Assembly (NCBI RefSeq): GCF_036226405.1
Contig: NZ_CP108464.1
Coordinates: forward strand, 7,688,001-7,752,000
DNA: 64,000 nt
Reading direction: 5' to 3'
Origin: Streptomyces sp. NBC_01260
Lineage (GTDB): Bacteria > Actinomycetota > Actinomycetes > Streptomycetales > Streptomycetaceae
The notes below the pieces were generated by a model, which saw nothing but the letters and a program-made list of their open reading frames with translations, ran no database searches and was not told where the DNA came from. This document shows positions 32,501 to 42,257 of this stretch, one piece after another (position 1 is the first letter of the stretch; each line of letters opens with the position of its first letter). The position numbers and the translations under genes are program-made.

Positions 32501-35128
32501 ATCGCCAACGCCCGTGTGTACGTGCTCGACGACCGTCTGCGGCCGGTGCCGCCGGGCGTAACAGGAGAGCTGTACGTCGCGGGCGCGGGCCTGGCGCGCG
32601 GATACCTCCACCGGCCCGGCCTGACGGCGGGGAGGTTCGTCGCCTGCCCGTTCGGACTCGGTGAGCGCATGTACCGCACCGGCGACCTGGTGCGCCGGCT
32701 GGCCGACGGCCAGCTGGAATACGCCGGTCGCGCCGACGACCAGCTGAAGGTCCGCGGCTTCCGCATCGAGCCCGGCGAGGTCGAGGCCGTCCTGACCGAG
32801 CACCCCGCCGTCGCCCAGGCCGCCGTCGCGGCACAGGACGACTCGCTCGTCGGCTACATCGTCCCGCGCCAGGACACGGCCCGGGACAGCGGCCTGGAAG
32901 CGGACCACGTGGGCGAGTGGCAGGACGTCTACGACGCCCTGCCCATCGCCCCCGACACAGCGGCCTTCGGACACAACTTCGTCGGCTGGAAGAGCAGTTA
33001 CGACGGCGGCCCGATCCCTGTCGAGCAGATGCGGGAATGGCGGGACGCGACCGTGACCCGCATCCTGGCCCTGAAGCCGCGCCGGGTGCTGGAGATCGGA
33101 GTCGGTACCGGCCTGTTGCTCTCACAGATCGCACCCCGGTGCGAGACCTACTGGGCGACCGACTTCTCCGCCACCGCGATCGACGCCCTGACCGCCCAGG
33201 TCGCGAAGGAGGAGGGGCTGAACGGGCGCGTGGTGCTGGAGACCCGTCCGGCGCACGACACCGACGGGCTGCCGGCCGATGAGTTCGACACCATCGTGAT
33301 CAACTCGGTGGTGCAGTACTTCCCGACCGCCGAGTACCTCGCGGACGTGATCGGGAAGCTGATGAAGCTGCTCGCCCCCGGGGGTGCGCTCTTCGTCGGC
33401 GACGTCCGCAACCTGCGGCTGCTGCGCCCGCTGGCCACCGCTGTCGAGCTGCACCGGGCCGACGACGGCTCCGACCGCGCGGCCGTGCGCCGTGCAGTGG
33501 AGCAGGCTCTCAGGGTGGAGAAGGAACTCCTCGTCGATCCGGATTTCTTCACCGTCCTGCGCGAGCAAGGCACGGACATCGGCGCGATGGCCGTGGAGGT
33601 CAAGCGCGGCCGCCACCACAACGAACTGACTCGCTACCGCTACGACGTGACGCTGCGCAAACCGCTCGTCGCCCCGCAGAGCCCGACCGCTTCCGTCGAG
33701 CTGGCCTGGGGGCGGCAGATCACCGGGACGGCCGGGTTGCGCGAGCTGCTCGCCCAGCCGCCCGCCGAGGTGCTGCGGATCACCGGGGTGCCGAACCGCC
33801 GTGTGGTGGGGGAAGCCGCCCTTGCCCGGGCGGTACAGGACGAGGACGGACCGCTCGCGGAACTGCTGGAGCGGTTGCACACCCCAAAGGAGAGCGACCT
33901 CCCCGACCCGGAGGAGTTCCACGCCCTCGGCGGGGAGTTCGGCCGCACGGTGTCCGTCACCTGGTCGGCCACCGCGGCCGACGCCGTGGATGTCGTCCTC
34001 ACCGGTGCACTCCACGGCTCGACGTTCGAGCCGTGCCGGCCGGCCGGGGCCTCCGGCCGGTCGCTGTCCTCGCTGACCAACCGCCCGGCCGGCAGCCGTG
34101 GCACCGGCGCCCTCCTCGGCGAACTCCGGGACTGGCTGCGAGGGCAGCTGCCCGACTACCTCGTCCCGTCGGCGTTCGTCGCGATGGACGCGCTGCCGCT
34201 GACGGCCAGCGGCAAGCTCGACCGCCGCGCACTGCCTGCCCCCGACCTCGGCACGGCCGCTGTCGGGCGGGCGCCGCGCACCCCCCAGGAGCAGGTCCTC
34301 GCCGAGCTGTTCGCCGAGGTGCTGGGGCTGGCACAGGTCGGGGTCGACGACAGTTTCTTCGACCTCGGCGGACACTCGCTGCTGGCCACCCGCCTGGCCT
34401 CCAGGGTCCGGGCGACCCTCGGCGCGGAGCTGGAGGTCCGCACCCTGTTCGAGACCCCGACCGTGGCCGGGCTGGCAGCCCACCTGGACGGTTCCGGAGC
34501 AGCGCGGCCCGCGCTGACCGCCCGGCCCCGCGAGGAGCGCCTGGAACTGTCCTTCGCCCAGCGCCGCTTGTGGTTCCTGCACCGGATGGACGGACCGAGC
34601 GCCACCTACAACATGCCGCTCGCGCTGAGCCTGACCGGCAGCCTCGACCGGTCGGCCCTGCACGCCGCACTCGCGGACGTGATCGCCCGGCACGAGAGCC
34701 TGCGGACGGTCTTCCACGAGACCGACGGCGTTCCGTACCAGATCGTGCTGAGCACCGCGCAGGCACATCCGGCGCTGCCGGTGGTCGAAGTCAGCGAGAG
34801 CCGGCTGGCCGAGCGCCTGGCGAACACGGCCCGGCGCGGCTTCGACCTGGCCGCGGAGCCGCCGATCCGGGCCGAGCTGTACGCGCTCGCCCCCGACCGG
34901 CACGTGCTGCTGGTCGTGGTGCACCACATCGCCGCCGACGGCTGGTCGATGGGACCGCTCTCCGGCGACCTCGCGACGGCCTACGCGGCGCGCTGCCGGG
35001 GCGAGGAGCCGCAGTGGTCCCCGTTGCCGGTGCAGTACGCCGACTACACCCGCTGGCAACGCGACCTGCTCGGTGACGCCGCCGATCTTCCAGATCATGC
35101 TGGCCCTGCAGAACGCGCCGCTCGGTGA
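14522..35128 (+). CDS. Giant nonribosomal peptide synthetase, modules 1-6 plus broken C domain of module 7
   Basis: ATG 14522 follows TGGAGG, giving 6868 residues. Order, with approximate residues: C1 9-440, A1 464-950, T1 (Ser1006); C2 1058, A2 1523-2010, T2 (Ser2065); C3 2117, A3 2589-3070, T3 (Ser3125); C4 3178, A4 3647-4111, T4 (Ser4167); C5 4220, A5 4683-5130, T5 (Ser5188); C6 5240, A6 5709 with an N-methyltransferase at ~6130-6500, T6 (Ser6619); C7 from 6674, cut at ~6855. T domains have GGHSL. Specificity residues read by hand: A1 DANEIALVN (unknown), A2 DFWNVGMVH (Thr), A3 DGDGVLYVD (unknown), A4 about DVQLAAHVI (Pro-like), A5 DAWTVAAVC (Phe), A6 DASTVAAVC (Tyr, N-methylated). No epimerisation domains were seen. 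C1 has HHxxxDA instead of HHxxxDG. The stop at 35128 is out of frame relative to the rest of module 7. Confidence 0.93.
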   Translation: MSRRDGDVLPLTAAQREIWLAEQSSRTPIPGYRVGECLEIHGPVAPELFEAALRRVVDEVDALHVTFVDDGEGPRQILRETWDWAPVHLDLGTEPDPRAAAMDWMKQDLARPLDLGRDPLFGHALIRLSATEFLWYLNYHHVVLDAISSSMVRQRVGEVYSALADDGVVPPCPFGSLRDLVDNDAAYRSSVDFAADRSYWTERFADLPSPTRLTDTSATDPHRSLRVAGEVELRSPEALRAAAGRAGVRWSRMVVAATALYAHRLSGAQDVVLALPVTARRGSGSDLMSVPGTLSNVVPLRLTVRPEMPWGDLVAQAAREVESAVAHERYRSEDLLRDLGAPGSIGTAFPLIVNIMAFNARPSFAGHPASVHHFVSGSTTDLAVWVFDYRDGNPPLLRLHGAPEAYGDDDLAAHQQRLLALLDAVADCDPDETVGRIDLLTEQEHREVLSLGTGPTAAASTGSLPELFREHVRATPDLVALVCGDVSLTYAELDARANRLAHALIARGAGPERLVAVSLPRSAELVVAILAVLKTGAAYVPVDPEYPAARIAYLLDDAGPALVVTDARSGARLPDAGTVDRLVLDEPGTAALVAGCPVSDPMPAVDPSHAAYVIYTSGSTGRPKGVVATHGGLLDVLTDHRLVQFAHLLEDRRRLRVALTTSVSFDASWNQLMALFAGHELHVLDHATWTAPEAFVDYAACRGLDYVEATPSYLDVLVAHGLLDHPQGRPALIAAGGEAVPEQLWKRLRAADGLSCLNLYGPSECTVNSVTAPTASSPRPVIGRPVTNARLYVLDSALRPAPAGVAGELYIAGAGLARGYLNRPGLTSGRFVVDPFGPSGSRMYRTGDLVRWNPDGNLEFLGRTDDQVKIRGFRIELGEIEAVLAEHRGIARAAVTVRTDEEPLLVAYVVPAAGQDVRADALRDRLRKLLPEHMVPSAFVVLDALPLTPNGKLDRHALPAPGRQPVAPGRAPRTAVEHLLSRLFAEVLGLPQAGVDDNFFDLGGHSLLATRLIARARSVLGVELRLRDLFDAPTVAELAAAVDVAGRARPALGRCERPETVPLSFAQRRLWFLHRMEGPSATYNIPLTLRLSGTLDQPALQAALSDVVERHESLRTVFPVVDGVPCQRVLDVDAAQPRLRVTELGERDLPDRLAEAARYGFELSEEPPLRAELFRLGTEEHVLLLVVHHIAGDGWSTGPLSRDLATAYAARSEKAKPEWSPLPVQYADYALWQQELLGDGTAPDSLLSSQLAYWRDALANLPEQVELPFDRPRPAAMSYRGAHLPVRIDADLHRELREVGRDGGASLFMVLQAGLAALMGKLGAGTDIPIGTPIAGRTDEALDDLVGFFVNTLVLRTDLSGDPSFADLLGRVRSDALAAYAHQEVPFEHLVEALNPSRTLAHHPLFQTMLTLQNAPSGTFDLPRLRVATDLVHTGTAKCDLNFVLAEQPGEDGLSGVVEYSTDLFDAATVTEIVERWLRLLRAVVADPGRRIGQVDVLSADELRALLPAGADRNGELPENSLPALFERQVRANPDATALTDGEATLTYGQVNARANRLAHVLIDRGVRPEDLVALALPRSAELVVAVLAVLKAGAAYVPVDPEYPAARIAYLLQDTQPSLLVTTSRIGELPGAEHVDRLLLDTAVLDGLPDTDPGVAVDPGQAAYVIHTSGSTGNPKGVVVPHRNVVRLFDTTRDLFGFSAEDVWTLFHSYAFDFSVWELWGPLLHGGRLVVVDHDTSRSPGRFLELLARERVTVLNQTPSAFYQLMQADAESRETGCRLALRTVVFGGEALEHARLASWYDRHPENAPRLVNMYGITETTVHVTYTALDGTGTTAGQIGAALPDLRTYVLDDGLRPVAPGVPGELYVAGAGLARGYLNRPGLTAGRFVADPFGPPGSRMYRSGDLVRRAADGSLRYVGRADQQVKVRGFRIELGEIEAALAAYPEIAQVAVLARQDRADDTRLTAYLVPSVGAAPSSADLREHLRERLPEYMVPSAFLVLDALPLTANGKLDHRALPAPDLTPAAPARAPRTPQEQILCELFAEVLGVASAGVEDGFFELGGHSLLATRLVARIRATLGVEMPLRTLFEAPTPAGLAAALAAAGPAQAALVRRERPDVIPLSFAQRRLWFLHQLEGVGANYHISLAWRLSGELDRRALEAAVADVVARHESLRTVFPAVDGVPHQQVLEVEAARPRLLVSGTTEADLPALMAAAKDRLFDLAVDVPLRVELFELAPDEHVFQMVLHHIAGDGWSLGPLAQGLTAAYAARRRGEEPQWSPLPVQYADYALWQHELLGDSADEDSLLAGQADYWTRQLAGLPELIQLPTDRSRPAVASHRGGAVLAGLDAELHRGLRELARVHGTSLFMVLQAGLAALLSKLGAGDDIPVGSPVAGRTDQAQDELVGYFVNTLVFRTDTSGDPTFAELLSQVRDTALAGYAHQDLPFEHLVEVLNPSRSLAHHPLFQVMLVLQNAPRADFAPPGLRVDDMPSTSTTAKLDLIFTLSERHAEDGSPEGIDGSVEYARDLYDPAAVETMIGRWERLLRAAVADPRQRLSRFDLLSADEHRELTELGTGPAVAAAPAEGVLDLFRAQVRAIPDALAVVGPQASLTYAELDARANRLAHALLARGAGPEQLVAVSLPRSTELVVAILAVLKTGAAYVPVDPEYPAARIAYLLDDAQPVLTVTDARTLGRLPDGAAGRLVLDEPETAAVVASCPTADPMVAVDPSHPAYVIYTSGSTGRPKGVVATHGGLVNLFANQRPLISRAGERVRMGLTTSVSFDGSCDQLFALFAGHELHVLDEATWSDPDAYLEYAVRADLDTVGGTPSYLQVLIEHGLLDDPRWRPSVVALGGEVVPEQMWERLRAADGVFSLNYYGPSECTVDSVVAPLESSSRQVIGRPFGGVRLHVLDAALRPVPADVPGELYITGAGLARGYLNRPGLTSGRFVADPFGPGGSRMYRTGDLVRWNPDGNLEFLGRTDDQVKIRGFRIELGEVEAVLAEHPGIARAAVIVRQDRAQGPRLVAYLQAATGAELRPEDLRAHLRERLPEYMVPGAFVSLDALPLTPNGKLDRRALPEPESTETSAGRAPRSPHEHVLAGLFAEVLGLPQVGVDDNFFDLGGHSLLATRLVARVRATLGVELALSALFRTPTVAGLATGLGDADRARLTLGRSKRPELVPLSSAQRRLWFLRQLEGAESVYNMPLAWRLSGPLDLAALEAALSDLAGRHETLRTVFPATDGVPYQRVLPMEEAHPQLSVTPADGPVPAELLAEAAARGFDLATEPPLRAEVFEVSADEHVLLLVMHHIAGDGWSLGPLAADLATAYAARRQGGTPQWASLPVQYADYTLWQHRLLGDAADPDSLSARQTDYWTRTLADLPEQIRLPADRHRPATPSSSGGHLAIELDAELHAGLVRLGREHGASVYMVLQAGLTSLLDKLGAGTDIPVGSLIAGRTDQALDDLIGFFVNTLVLRTDTSGDPSFAELLVRVREGALGAYAHQDLPFEHVVEALNPSRSLTRQPLFQVLLALQNVPRTEFELSGLTTEIVLVRTPTAMFDLGLHLLERGGTGGSAEGIIGRVEYSTDLFDAATVEALVARWLRLLAAVVADPERPLSRVDVLTAEERHELLVARNDTAGPAPDATLPALFEARARSTPQAPAVVFENTVLTYRELNRRANRLAHALIARGVGPEQVVALRLPRSAELVIAVLAVLKTGAAYLPIDPDYPAARITYMLEDARPAVVLDDLAAVTPAGELPEHDPAVPVDARHPAYVIYTSGSTGRPKAIAMPAAGLLNLLEWHHRTVGGEPGTRTAQFTAISFDVSVQEVLSALLYGKTLVVPTEEQRRSAELLAHWLDRHRVEELFAPNLVVEALAEAAEEAGLDLPHLRLVAQAGEAMRLGGAMRRFQARRPGRVLHNHYGPAETHVITAYPLPADPADCPLPVPIGRPIANCQAYVLDSALRPVAPGVLGELYLAGSGLARGYLNQPGLTAGRFVANPFGPAGARMYRTGDLVRWRADGELDFAGRVDHQVKVRGFRIEPGEIEAELTAHPGVSQVVVLAREDRIVAYVVPSDANGVIASALAVFLRDRVPDYMVPSAFVLLDALPLTPNGKLDRAALPAPDPGPAAGGRAPRTPQEQILCEVFAEVLGLAAVGVDEDFFELGGHSLLATRLVSRLRATLGVELELRALFRTPTAAGLAAGLHGAGTARQALVPRPRRELMPLSFAQRRLWFLQQFGAPSATYHMPLALRLSGDLDRAALSAALVDVVARHETLRTVFPHTGGIPYQRVLDTAEVAVPLAVRTAGEREVSALLREAAVRGFDLTSEVPLRAELFALAPDEHVLLLVMHHIVGDGWSMGPLARDLAAAYTTRQGGGAPAWPPLPVTYGDYTLWQHEILGDEDDADSLFARQVAYWTQTLAGLPEQLQLPADRPRPAAMSYSGDVLELRVDAELHAALVELARRSGATLFMVLQAALAALYTRLGAGTDIAIGSPVAGRTDEALDDLVGFFVNTLVLRTDTSGDPSFAELLGRVRETALSAYAHQDVPFEHLVEALNPSRSLSHHPLFQTGLVVQNAPGGAFELPGLQVSGMAVLTGTARLDLTFGFAEEYGPDGEPAGLSGAVEYSTDLFDRATVETLAARWTRLLAAVAAAPDRPLGGIDLLAAEERDELLPAVEEGAAGESLPVLFAARVAAAPDAVALVSGDVELTYGQLNAGANRFAHALIAQGVGPEQVVAVSLPRSVESVVAVLGVLKAGAAYLPVDPAYPQSRIAYMLDDAHPAVVIDNPAMVTEGNWPDTDPDIALDIRHPAYVIYTSGSTGRPKGVVVSHAGVSGLVAAQVDRLGVARGSRVLQFASPSFDASFWELCSALLTGAALVLAPAEAPLEALTDRRCSVTHVTLPPSALAALDGTELTATTLVVAGEACPPELVQRWAPGRRMINAYGPTETTVCATMSDPLTPGPGVPPIGRPVAGFRTYVLDERLRIVPPGVPGELYVAGPGLARGYLDRPGLTAGRFTACPFGPAGARMYRTGDLVRRRAGGELEYVGRADQQVKVRGFRVELGEVEAALAEHPAVAQAAVAAVDDRLVGYVVAHPDVAASPAKLAVHLRERLPDYLVPTVFMMLDALPLTPNGKLDRAALPVPEAAPAGSGRVPRTPQEQILAELFAEVLGVQRVSVDDDFFELGGHSLLATRLAARVRSVLGVELELRALFQAPTVAGLAEALARAGRARPALAPYERPEAVPLSFAQRRLWFLHRMDAAATYHIPLALRLAGTLDRPALNQALADVVARHESLRTVFPEVAGVPCQRVLDAATVRLRARPTEVTQDELPERLAESARQPFELATEPPLRAELFALAPDEHVLLLVMHHIAADGWSTGPLARDLAEAYAARCEGRTHTRPVLPVQYSDYTLWQRELLGDTADPQSRFAEQLDYWKRQLSDLPELLPLPADRHRPAVAGRHGDHVGLELDPELHTALTELARNTGTSLFMVLQAALAALYTRLGAGTDIAIGSPIAGRTDEALDDLVGFFVNTLVLRTDTSGDPSFAELLGRVRETALSAYAHQDVPFEHLVEALNPSRSLSHHPLFQTILAVQNAPMGRFSLPGLDVTTYAVATGTAKFDLGVSMAEQFGPDGSPAGIAGAVEYATDLFDRSTVAALVRRWTLLLEAVTADPELPIGEIDLLGADERHLLLERDNATARDVDTVPLPQAFAARVAAAPDAVALVSGDVELTYGQLNAGANRFAHALIAQGVGPEQVVAVSLPRSVESVVAVLGVLKAGAAYLPVDPAYPQSRIGYMLDDAHPAVVIDNPAMVTEGTWPDTEPDIALDIRHPAYVIYTSGSTGRPKGVVVGHGGVASLVAGQIERFAIEPGSRVLQFASPSFDASVSEIFTALLGGATLVLPPAADPVAALTDPGLGATHVTVPPSVLAAVPDGTVTVSTLVVAGEACPPELVQRWAPGRRMINAYGPTETTVCATMSDPLTPGSGVPPIGRPIANARVYVLDDRLRPVPPGVTGELYVAGAGLARGYLHRPGLTAGRFVACPFGLGERMYRTGDLVRRLADGQLEYAGRADDQLKVRGFRIEPGEVEAVLTEHPAVAQAAVAAQDDSLVGYIVPRQDTARDSGLEADHVGEWQDVYDALPIAPDTAAFGHNFVGWKSSYDGGPIPVEQMREWRDATVTRILALKPRRVLEIGVGTGLLLSQIAPRCETYWATDFSATAIDALTAQVAKEEGLNGRVVLETRPAHDTDGLPADEFDTIVINSVVQYFPTAEYLADVIGKLMKLLAPGGALFVGDVRNLRLLRPLATAVELHRADDGSDRAAVRRAVEQALRVEKELLVDPDFFTVLREQGTDIGAMAVEVKRGRHHNELTRYRYDVTLRKPLVAPQSPTASVELAWGRQITGTAGLRELLAQPPAEVLRITGVPNRRVVGEAALARAVQDEDGPLAELLERLHTPKESDLPDPEEFHALGGEFGRTVSVTWSATAADAVDVVLTGALHGSTFEPCRPAGASGRSLSSLTNRPAGSRGTGALLGELRDWLRGQLPDYLVPSAFVAMDALPLTASGKLDRRALPAPDLGTAAVGRAPRTPQEQVLAELFAEVLGLAQVGVDDSFFDLGGHSLLATRLASRVRATLGAELEVRTLFETPTVAGLAAHLDGSGAARPALTARPREERLELSFAQRRLWFLHRMDGPSATYNMPLALSLTGSLDRSALHAALADVIARHESLRTVFHETDGVPYQIVLSTAQAHPALPVVEVSESRLAERLANTARRGFDLAAEPPIRAELYALAPDRHVLLVVVHHIAADGWSMGPLSGDLATAYAARCRGEEPQWSPLPVQYADYTRWQRDLLGDAADLPDHAGPAERAAR
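27926..28229 (+). repeat. Near-identical C-domain block, copy 1 (partner 30985-31289)
   Basis: The C5 segment running from [18 protein letters not shown] to the HHPLFQT region is almost base-for-base the same as the corresponding part of C6, about 3.06 kb downstream. Flanking C-domain sequence is much less similar. This points to recent duplication or gene conversion within the NRPS. Confidence 0.85.
28583..29000 (+). repeat. Near-identical A-domain N-terminal block, copy 1 (partner 31652-32069)
   Basis: The first ~420 bp of A5, through the A3 motif [13 protein letters not shown], match A6 with only about eight to ten differences that I could see. The two copies lie 3069 bp apart, one module length. 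Confidence 0.88.
29273..29424 (+). repeat. Near-identical A-domain central block, copy 1 (partner 32342-32493)
   Basis: Identity between A5 and A6 resumes here ([20 protein letters not shown] through the A5 motif) after about 270 bp of divergent sequence, then fades after the PPIGRP segment. Confidence 0.85.
30985..31289 (+). repeat. Near-identical C-domain block, copy 2 (partner 27926-28229)
   Basis: This is the C6 counterpart of the C5 block. Only scattered single-base changes are visible across about 300 bp. The part missing from C7 corresponds largely to this same region of the domain. Confidence 0.85.
31652..32069 (+). repeat. Near-identical A-domain N-terminal block, copy 2 (partner 28583-29000)
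   Basis: This is the A6 counterpart. Identity stops abruptly after the A3 motif, at the start of the segment that carries specificity residues 235-278. Confidence 0.88.
32342..32493 (+). repeat. Near-identical A-domain central block, copy 2 (partner 29273-29424)
   Basis: This is the A6 counterpart. Together with the upstream block it brackets the only strongly divergent part of the core of the two A domains. Confidence 0.85.
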
Positions 35129-37997
35129 GTTCGCCCTGCCAGGGCTGGAGACGGGCCACCTGGAGGCGCCGACCGGGACTTCCCGGGTCGACCTGACGTT
35201 CAGCCTCGCCGAGCAGTTCCGCCCTGACGGAGGTGCCGACGGTCTGGTCGGTGCGGTGGAGTACGCCACCGACCTGTTCGACGCGTCCACGGTGGAGCTG
35301 CTGTTCGAGCGCTGGGCCCGTCTGCTGCGCGCGGCGGTCGCCGACCCCGGCCTGCCGATCAGCCGGATCGACCTCATGTCCGACGCCGAACGCCACCGGC
35401 TGCTGTACGGCTTCAACGACACGGCCGCGGAGCTGCCGTCGGCCTCGGTGCCGGAGCTGTTCGCCCGTCAGGTGCGGGCCAACCCGAACGCCGTCGCGGT
35501 CGTGGCGGGCGGCACCGAGCTGACCTACGCGGAGCTCGACCTGCGGGCCGACCGCCTGGCGAGGGCGCTGATCCGCCAGGGCGTACGGCCGGAGACGCCG
35601 GTCGCGGTTCTGATGGACCGCTCGGCGGAGCTGGTCGTGGCGATCCTGGCTATCGTCAAGGCGGGTGGCGCCTACGTACCGCTGGACTCCCGCTTCCCGT
35701 CCTCCCGGATCGACCTGATCATGCGGGAGAGCGGGGCCGCCCTGGTCCTCACACCGGAGGTGCTCTCCGCACTCATGCGGTCCGCGGCCGCCGACCCGTA
35801 CGACGTCGACGTCTCCTGTGAACCGGGGCAGGTGGCGTACATCATGTACACCTCCGGCTCGACCGGACGGCCGAAGGGCGTGGCCGTGACCCACGGGGAC
35901 GTGGCGGGCCTGGCGCTGACGCCCGAATGGCGTGGTGGCGGACATGAGCGGGTGCTGATGCATTCTCCGACGGCCTTCGACCTGTCGACCTACGAGTTGT
36001 GGGTTCCCCTGCTCAACGGTGGCCGGGTCGTGGTCGCACCGCCCGAGCAGCTCGACCTCGACCTGCTGCAGCACACGATCACCACGCACGGGGTGACCGG
36101 ACTGTGGCTGACCGCCGGTCTGTTCCGTCTGGTCGCCGAGGAGCGACCGGGCGCGCTCGCCGGGGTCCGCGAGGTGTGGACGGGCGGCGACGTGGTCTCC
36201 CCCGCTGCCGCCGCGCGGGTGCTCACGGCATGCCCCGGCATCGAGGTGGTCAACGGCTACGGGCCCACCGAGGCCACCACCCTGGCCACCTGTCACCCTG
36301 TGCGCGACCTCGCCGAGAACGCCGCGACCGTGCCGATCGGCGGGCCGATGGCGAACATGCGCGCCTACGTGCTCGACGACCGGCTGCGGCCGGTGCCGGC
36401 GGGCATGGTGGGTGAGCTGTACCTCGCGGGGACGGGCGTGGCCCGCGGCTACTTCGGCCGCCCCGGCCTGACGGCTGAGCGCTTCACCGCCGACCCGTAC
36501 GGGCCGGCCGGAAGCCGGATGTACCGCACCGGCGACCTCGCCTGGTGGCGCCCGGACGGGCGCCGCCAGGCGGAGGCCGGGGGTGGCACTCTGGAGTTCG
36601 CCGGACGCGTCGACCACCAGGTCAAGCTGCGCGGTCAGCGGATCGAGCCCGGGGAGATCGAGGCGGTCCTGACGGGCTGCCCGGGCGTCGCCCAGGCGGC
36701 TGTGGTCGCCCGTGAGGACCGGCCGGGAGACAAGCGGCTGGTCGCCTACCTGGTACCCACGCCCGAGGGTGCGCCCGGGACGGCCGAGCTGGCCGGCCGG
36801 CTGCGCCGCGAACTGCCCGACTACATGGTGCCGGCGGCGTTCGTCACCCTGGACACGCTGCCGCTGACCGCCAACGGCAAGCTCGACCGAGCCGCGCTGC
36901 CGGCCCCCGACTACGGGGCATCGGATGCCGGGCGTGGCCCCCGGACGCCGCAGGAACAACTGCTGTGCGGCCTGTTCGCCGAGGTCCTCGGCCGGGAGCA
37001 GGTGGGCATCGACGACGGCTTCTTCGATCTGGGCGGGCACTCGCTGCTGGCCGCCCGGCTGGCCTCCCGGGTCCGCGAGACCCTCGGCCTGGAGCTGGGG
37101 CTTCGCCTGTTGTTCGAGGCGCCGACCGTGGCCGGGCTCAGCGAACGCCTCTCCATGAACGGTCCGGACGACGCGCTGGACGTGCTGTTGCCGCTGCGTT
37201 CGACCGGGACGGGCACTCCGCTGTTCTGCGTTCACCCCGGCGGCGGCATCAGCTGGTCCTACAGCGGGCTGCTGAACCACCTCGGCCCGCAGCACCCGGT
37301 GTACGCGATCCAGGCGCGCGGCCTAGGCCGCCCCGAGCCCCTTCCGGCGTCCTACGAGGAGATGGCGGCGGACTACGCCGACCACGTGCAGAAGATCCAG
37401 CCGGAGGGCCCGTACCTGCTGCTCGGCTGGTCCGCGGGCGGACTCATCGCCCACGCACTGGCCTGCGAACTGCAGGCCCGAGGCGAGCGGACCGCACTGC
37501 TGGCGATCCTCGACGCCTACCCGGTGAAGGACGTGCGGTTCGAGGAGGAGCCGGTGCCCACTGTGCGGGACGTGCTCGTCGGGGTGCTCGACGTCGACCC
37601 GGACGAGCTGGACGACCAGGAGATCACCTACGCCGAGGTCGCCGAGGTACTGAACCGGCGGGGCAGCGCGCTGGCCGGCCTGAACGAACGTCAGGTCGAG
37701 GTGATCGTCCAGATCATGATCAACAACGCGAAGCTCGCGGTCGACTTCGTCCCCGGCAGGTACGACGGGGATCTGCTGCTGTTCAACTCCACGATCGACC
37801 GAGGCCACGACGACGCCGGGCCGGAGGTCTGGCGCCCGTACATCACGGGCCGGATCGAATCCCACGAGATCACCACCCGGCACGACCAGATGACCCAGGC
37901 GGGATCGCTGGCCCAGATCGGGCCGGTCCTGGCCGCCAGGATCGCCGAGGCCACCGGTGACGCCGGTGACACCACCCATTCCCCTCAGGAGGACTGA
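35073..37997 (+). CDS. Terminal NRPS segment: end of C7, A7, T7 and thioesterase (frame-separated from the main NRPS)
   Basis: This 974-residue frame begins inside a C domain ([14 protein letters not shown], normally HPxFQxMLxLQN). It then holds A7 (~123-600), T7 (GGHSL, Ser657) and a type I thioesterase (~703-960) with GWSAGG (Ser787), Asp in LAILDAYP and a C-terminal His in TRHDQM. A GTG at 35073 nominally starts the frame, but no start makes sense in mid C domain. The A7 specificity reading is DLYWWGGTL, a hydrophobic or aromatic-lined pocket with no match I can name. The thioesterase would release or cyclise the peptide. This is the rest of the large NRPS, separated by deletion and frameshift or by an assembly fault. 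Confidence 0.85.
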   Translation: MTPPIFQIMLALQNAPLGEFALPGLETGHLEAPTGTSRVDLTFSLAEQFRPDGGADGLVGAVEYATDLFDASTVELLFERWARLLRAAVADPGLPISRIDLMSDAERHRLLYGFNDTAAELPSASVPELFARQVRANPNAVAVVAGGTELTYAELDLRADRLARALIRQGVRPETPVAVLMDRSAELVVAILAIVKAGGAYVPLDSRFPSSRIDLIMRESGAALVLTPEVLSALMRSAAADPYDVDVSCEPGQVAYIMYTSGSTGRPKGVAVTHGDVAGLALTPEWRGGGHERVLMHSPTAFDLSTYELWVPLLNGGRVVVAPPEQLDLDLLQHTITTHGVTGLWLTAGLFRLVAEERPGALAGVREVWTGGDVVSPAAAARVLTACPGIEVVNGYGPTEATTLATCHPVRDLAENAATVPIGGPMANMRAYVLDDRLRPVPAGMVGELYLAGTGVARGYFGRPGLTAERFTADPYGPAGSRMYRTGDLAWWRPDGRRQAEAGGGTLEFAGRVDHQVKLRGQRIEPGEIEAVLTGCPGVAQAAVVAREDRPGDKRLVAYLVPTPEGAPGTAELAGRLRRELPDYMVPAAFVTLDTLPLTANGKLDRAALPAPDYGASDAGRGPRTPQEQLLCGLFAEVLGREQVGIDDGFFDLGGHSLLAARLASRVRETLGLELGLRLLFEAPTVAGLSERLSMNGPDDALDVLLPLRSTGTGTPLFCVHPGGGISWSYSGLLNHLGPQHPVYAIQARGLGRPEPLPASYEEMAADYADHVQKIQPEGPYLLLGWSAGGLIAHALACELQARGERTALLAILDAYPVKDVRFEEEPVPTVRDVLVGVLDVDPDELDDQEITYAEVAEVLNRRGSALAGLNERQVEVIVQIMINNAKLAVDFVPGRYDGDLLLFNSTIDRGHDDAGPEVWRPYITGRIESHEITTRHDQMTQAGSLAQIGPVLAARIAEATGDAGDTTHSPQED

Positions 37998-38000
37998 CCC

Positions 38001-38216
38001 ATGACCAACCCCTTCGACGACCAGGACGGCACCTTCCTCGTCCTCGTCAACGACGAGAACCAGCACTCGCTCTGGCCGCAGTTCGCGGACGTCCCGGCCG
38101 GCTGGACCGTCGTCCACGGCCCCGACTCCCACGCCGCCTGCCTGGAACACGTCGAGCAGTCCTGGACCGACATGCGGCCCAAGAGCCTGGCCGACGCCAT
38201 GAACGCCCAGCGGTAG
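38001..38216 (+). CDS. MbtH-like NRPS chaperone
   Basis: This 71-residue protein matches the MbtH family in length and motif: [24 protein letters not shown], then VPAGWTVV and [12 protein letters not shown]. MbtH proteins bind adenylation domains and support their folding and activity. It begins 3 bp after the NRPS stop with AGGAGG upstream, so it is co-transcribed and probably serves one or more A domains of this synthetase. Confidence 0.95.
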   Translation: MTNPFDDQDGTFLVLVNDENQHSLWPQFADVPAGWTVVHGPDSHAACLEHVEQSWTDMRPKSLADAMNAQR

Positions 38217-38226
38217 CAAGGCCGAC

Positions 38227-39474
38227 ATGACCTCCGCCGACACACTGGGCGGGGCCCGCGAAAGCGCGGGCCCCGCCCGGCCCGACGACCTCGCCGCGGC
38301 CCTGTTCACCTCCGGGGCGCGGCGGGATCCGTACCCGCTCTACGCCCGCATGCGGAGCGAGGACCCGGTCCACCGAAGCCCCCAGGGCATCTGGTACCTC
38401 ACCCGGTACGCGGACGTCGAGGCAGCCCTGGGCGACCTGCGGCTGTCAAACGACCGGGACCGGATGACCCGCGCCTACAGCGCGCTCGGCGGCGACCTCA
38501 AAGCCCTCAGCCGGCTCACCGAGCGACTAGGCCGGGTGATGACCAACACCGACCCGCCGGACCACGCCCGGCTGCGCAAACTGGCCAACAGAGCCTTCAC
38601 CGCCCGGCGGGTGGAGGCACTGCGCGACGGCGTCCAGCGGATCGTCGACCGGCTCATCGACGAGGCGGTCGCGGCCGGGCCGGCCATGGACCTGATCGAG
38701 GCCGTCGCCTCCCCGCTGCCGATGTCCGTGGTCTGCGAACTCTTCGGCATTCCGGAAGAGGACCGACCGCAGGTCAAGAGCTGGTTCCGCCGCTTCGGCC
38801 GACTCAGCGAGGACATCGACAAGTCCGAGGCTGCGATCGACCAGTACGAGGAGTACCTGTTCGGGCTCATCCGGCAGCGCAGGCATGCACCGGGCGACGA
38901 CCTGATCAGCGCCCTGGTCGCCACCCAGGCGCAGGACGACCGGCTCACCGACTCCGAACTGCTGTCCACCTGCTTCGTCCTGATCACCGCCGGCGACGAG
39001 ACCACCACCCACCTGATCGGCAACGGCGTGCTTGCGCTGCTGCGCCACCCGGACCAGCTGGACCGGCTGCGCGCGGACCCGGACCTGATCCGAGGCGCCG
39101 TCGAGGAACTGGCCCGCTACGACACGGTGACCCAGGCGATCGTCCGGGTCGTCGCGCAGGACCTGGAGATCGGCGGACGGACGCTGCGGGAGGGTGAGTT
39201 GGTCTACCTGTTCCTCGGCGCGACCAACCGCGATCCCGAACGTTTCGAGGACCCCGACCGGCTCGATCTGTCCCGCCCGGGCAACCGGCACCTGAGCTTC
39301 GGCCACGGCCCGCACTTCTGCCTCGGCGGCCCACTGGCCAAGCTCCAGGCGGAGGTGGCCGTCGGCACCCTGGTGCGCAGGCTTCCCGAGCTGCGGCTGG
39401 CCGACGCGTCAACCCTGGACTGGCGGGACAACCCGCTGCAGCGGCGGCTGACCGCTCTCCCGCTCGCCTACTGA
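38227..39474 (+). CDS. Cytochrome P450
   Basis: This 415-residue bacterial class I P450 has the I-helix AGDETTT, the K-helix ExxR in EELARY, and the heme-ligand loop FGHGPHFCLGG. It starts 10 bp after the mbtH-like gene and belongs to the NRPS operon. P450s placed like this hydroxylate, desaturate or crosslink aromatic residues on the carrier protein or on the released peptide. An N-methyl-Tyr is predicted, and in WS9326A biosynthesis a P450 desaturates N-Me-Tyr, so desaturation or beta-hydroxylation is a reasonable hypothesis. No ferredoxin gene is adjacent. Confidence 0.92.
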   Translation: MTSADTLGGARESAGPARPDDLAAALFTSGARRDPYPLYARMRSEDPVHRSPQGIWYLTRYADVEAALGDLRLSNDRDRMTRAYSALGGDLKALSRLTERLGRVMTNTDPPDHARLRKLANRAFTARRVEALRDGVQRIVDRLIDEAVAAGPAMDLIEAVASPLPMSVVCELFGIPEEDRPQVKSWFRRFGRLSEDIDKSEAAIDQYEEYLFGLIRQRRHAPGDDLISALVATQAQDDRLTDSELLSTCFVLITAGDETTTHLIGNGVLALLRHPDQLDRLRADPDLIRGAVEELARYDTVTQAIVRVVAQDLEIGGRTLREGELVYLFLGATNRDPERFEDPDRLDLSRPGNRHLSFGHGPHFCLGGPLAKLQAEVAVGTLVRRLPELRLADASTLDWRDNPLQRRLTALPLAY

Positions 39475-39500
39475 CACTGAACGACGAAGGAGTACTGACC

Positions 39501-40259
39501 ATGGCCCGAGAGTTCGAGGTCTGCCGGGAGCAGTACCTGCCCGTCCCGCCCGACCAGGTCTGGAACGCCGTCGCCACCGGCCCCGGCAACCTCGGCTGGC
39601 TCTATCCGATGGAAATCGAGCCGCGCGTCGGCGGAAAGGTCACCCGGGGAGATGCCACCGTCGTGGCGTGGGAGCCGCCGCATCACTTCGCTGTCCGGGC
39701 AACCCAGGAAGGCGGGTTCTCCAACACGCTCAGCTACCGCATCGAGTCGTCCGACGGCGTCGCGAGCCATCTGCGTATGGGAATCCACTGGGTGCACACG
39801 GGTGTCGTCGACGATGCCTGGAACTGGGACGCCAAGACGGACGTGGCCGAGAAGTACGTCGACTTCCACCAGCACGCCCTCGCCGAGTATCTCCGGCACT
39901 TCGCCGGCCGGCCCGCCGTCTACATCAGGTCCCAGCGCCCCGAACCCACTGCCGACCCGGCCGACTTCGCCGCCCTGCGCCGGCGCCTCGGCCTCGCCGA
40001 CGACGCGGCCGTCGGCGACCGCTCCACGCTCCTGGCCCCCGGCCCCGAGCATGAACCCGTGGAGGTGGTCGTCGACTGGATCAGCACCGACTTCATCGGC
40101 CTGCGAGGCCCGGACGCCCTGTACCGGTTCTTCAACGGCAGCACCTGGAACGTACCGATCTGGCTCGGCCACCACCTGTTCGCCGCGAACAGCGACGAGG
40201 AGCAGACCACCAAGGCGTGGACCGCCTGGCTCGACGACACGCACGCCCAGGAGTTCTGA
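39501..40259 (+). CDS. SRPBCC (START-like) domain protein
   Basis: This 252-residue protein begins with an AHSA1/START-like pattern (VCREQYLPVPPDQVWNAVATGPGNLGWLYPMEIEPRVGGKV and VVAWEPPHHFAVR). An extra C-terminal ~100 residues have no clear relative. SRPBCC folds bind hydrophobic ligands and include polyketide cyclases. AAGGAG precedes the ATG. It follows the P450 by 26 bp and overlaps the next gene, so it belongs to the NRPS operon. It could be a ligand-binding or tailoring protein for the peptide. Confidence 0.75.
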   Translation: MAREFEVCREQYLPVPPDQVWNAVATGPGNLGWLYPMEIEPRVGGKVTRGDATVVAWEPPHHFAVRATQEGGFSNTLSYRIESSDGVASHLRMGIHWVHTGVVDDAWNWDAKTDVAEKYVDFHQHALAEYLRHFAGRPAVYIRSQRPEPTADPADFAALRRRLGLADDAAVGDRSTLLAPGPEHEPVEVVVDWISTDFIGLRGPDALYRFFNGSTWNVPIWLGHHLFAANSDEEQTTKAWTAWLDDTHAQEF

Positions 40260-40459
40260 TGGAAACCTCCACGCAGACTTTGCTCTTTGCCGCCGAACTC
40301 ATCGAGGAGAACGGCACCCATACCCTCGTCGTCCAGGACGTGAGAAGAGATACCGTCCAGTCCACTCCAGTCCCCAAAGCCATGGTCGACAAGCTCCCTG
40401 TCTTCCTCTCGGCGCTCGTCGCCAAACTCCACCCGGCGCCGTCGCGACACCGCTGGTAG
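40260..40459 (+). CDS. Small hypothetical protein at the end of the NRPS operon
   Basis: The ATG overlaps the SRPBCC stop codon (TGATG). The product has 65-66 residues: METSTQTLLFAAELIEENGT, then HTLVVQDVRRDTVQSTPVPK, then a helical tail. There are no Cys residues, no signal peptide and no family I recognise. The tight overlap and the strong terminator about 85 bp downstream support it as the last gene of the operon. Confidence 0.6.
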
Positions 40460-40543
40460 CCCGCTTCGGAAGCCGGCCCGGGCGCGGAGCGGGAGCGCCG
40501 GGGCCGGTTGGCCGCGACGGGGGCGCGACTGCACCGAACGACG

Positions 40544-40588
40544 GTCTCGCCTCGGCGCGGGGCCGTCGGCCCCGCGCCGAGGCGAGAC
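40544..40588 (+). terminator. Strong hairpin terminator of the NRPS operon
   Basis: A perfect inverted repeat with 21-nt arms and a 3-nt loop (arms begin GTCTCGCCTCGG). It lacks a long T-tract, as is common for actinobacterial terminators. It lies 85 bp after the small last gene. Confidence 0.8.
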
Positions 40589-40803
40589 GCGGCCGGTCGG
40601 CCGGGCTCACCATCGGCTTTGACTTCCACAACCGGGCCGCCCTGCGGGACCTCTTCCTAGAGCCTGACTGATGGTCGTGCTGCGGTTGGTGAGCCTGAGG
40701 TCAATGCAGGTCTACCTGGAAGGCGTGACCGGGGTCGGCGGGGCAGGTGAAGATGAACCGTTCCGGGTTCGGTAGAGACTCGATTCCGTGAAAGGACTGA
40801 GTC

Positions 40804-41085
40804 ATGGCACGCCCTTCCTCCTACCCCCCCTGAGCTGCGCAAACGAGCGGTCCGTATGGTCGCCGAGGTCCGCGGTGACTACCCGAACGAGTCGGCAGCT
40901 CTGCGGGCGGTCGCCCAGAAGCTCGGCATCGGCTCGGCCGAGACCCTGCGGAACTGGGTCAAGCGCGAGGAGATCGACTCCGGGCAGCGGCCGGGGACGA
41001 CCACGGAGGAGTCCGCGCAGATCAAGGCGATGAAGAAGGAGATCGTCGAGTTGAAACGGGCCAACGACATCCTGAAGGCGGCGGC
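40804..41085 (+). pseudogene. IS3-family OrfA fragment, frameshifted and truncated
   Basis: The encoded sequence is a typical IS3 OrfA helix-turn-helix protein: MARPSSYPP, then LRKRAVRMVAEVRGDYPNES, then the leucine-zipper part EIVELKRANDILKAA. A run of seven C at about 40824 shifts the frame after MARPSSYPP and causes an immediate stop; one C fewer would restore it. The gene is cut off at about 41085 by joined IS30 sequence, and OrfB is missing. Confidence 0.75.
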
Positions 41086-42159
41086 CTTAGATTTATTGGT
41101 GTTCTTGTTGGTGCCACGTTGCCAGGGGCTGCGTGGCGCCGCGAAGAACACGTCGATGCCGGTGTCGGCACTGAGTCGCTTATGAGCTGCCAGTTCCATG
41201 CCGCGATCCCAGGTCGGCGTGCCGCGTAGGCGGGAATCCATGCGTGTGCAGGTCTCGGCCAGAGCGGGAACGACCACGGCGGTGTGACGGCTGGCGAGCT
41301 TCACGACGTGGAGAAACCGGGTCTTCCGGTCGACGAGTGTCGCGACCTGGCTGTTGTTCGAGCCGATCACCAGATCCCCTTCCAGGTGCCCGGACTCGCT
41401 GCGGTCCTCCGCGGCCTGGGGCCGATCCTCGATCGGCCGGGCATCGCGGATCTGTGAACGCCACTGTCCCTTCACCGTGTGACGCTTGTTCTTCCGGATC
41501 GGACGGCCGGTCCGTAGGCGTTTGCAGAGCTCGCGGGGCACCACTTTCCATCGGGTGATGTAGACCGACCGGTAGATCGTCTCGTGGCTGATCTGCATAC
41601 CCGGGTCGTCACCGTGACGCAGACGCAGATGCCCGACGATCTGCTCCGGTGACCACTCCTCGCTCAGCAGGTCCAGCACCGTCTGCCTCAGTACGGGCTC
41701 GCGCGCGAGCAGGCACTCTTTCGGGCGCCGGCCGCGATCAAGTGCACGTTCCTGCGCGGCGACTGCCCGGTAGACGTCGCGTCCGCCGTTGTTGTTGACT
41801 TCACGGCCGACCGTGGAGACGGCACGCCCAAGCAGACCCGCGATCGACTGGTAGGAATCACCGGCGCACAGCCTTCGGGAGATCTCCTCCCGCTCCACCG
41901 GGGTCAGACTTCCGACGCGCTTCTTGCGGGGCGGCGGAGCGATTCCTCCATGGTGCTTGAGGACGGTGAACACCGAGCCGGGCGGCTTGCCGATTCCCCT
42001 CGAGATGACGCTGATCGACTCCCCGGACCTCCACCGCCGCCACAGATCAGCCTTCATCTCATCCGACATCCCCGGCCGCCCCAGTCTCGCCACATCTACC
42101 GCCCTCGACCTGCGCTGTTGCGCTGACCCCTTGAATCCAAGGCCGCCAACTTCCGCCAA
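41085..42159 (-). pseudogene. IS30-family transposase, C-terminally truncated
   Basis: Recognisable IS30 features include an HTH region (MKADLWRRWRSGESISVISR and RLCAGDSYQSIAGLLGRAVS), WSPEQIVGHLRLRH, MQISHETIYRSVY, the catalytic-Asp segments HLEGDLVIG and ATLVDRKTR, and PRSPWQRGTN. The last catalytic segment reads RGTNKNTN where the family has RGTNENTN, so the DDE glutamate is replaced by Lys. Sequence after this joins the IS3 fragment. The element therefore looks inactive. The 5' part from 42159 is intact. Confidence 0.8.
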
Positions 42160-42257
42160 CTCCCGCGAACTTCTGTGAACTTAACCCACCCGCCAGTAGC
42201 ATCCGACCGGCCAGTAGCACGCCGGCCCAAGCCGCCACCCTCGAAAGGGTCTCCCGA

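Noticed and set aside
14522..35128. Search for epimerisation domains in the NRPS
   Set aside because: Each T domain is followed directly by a C domain ([11 protein letters not shown] or similar). No E-domain segment was found, so D-residues cannot be inferred except through dual C domains.
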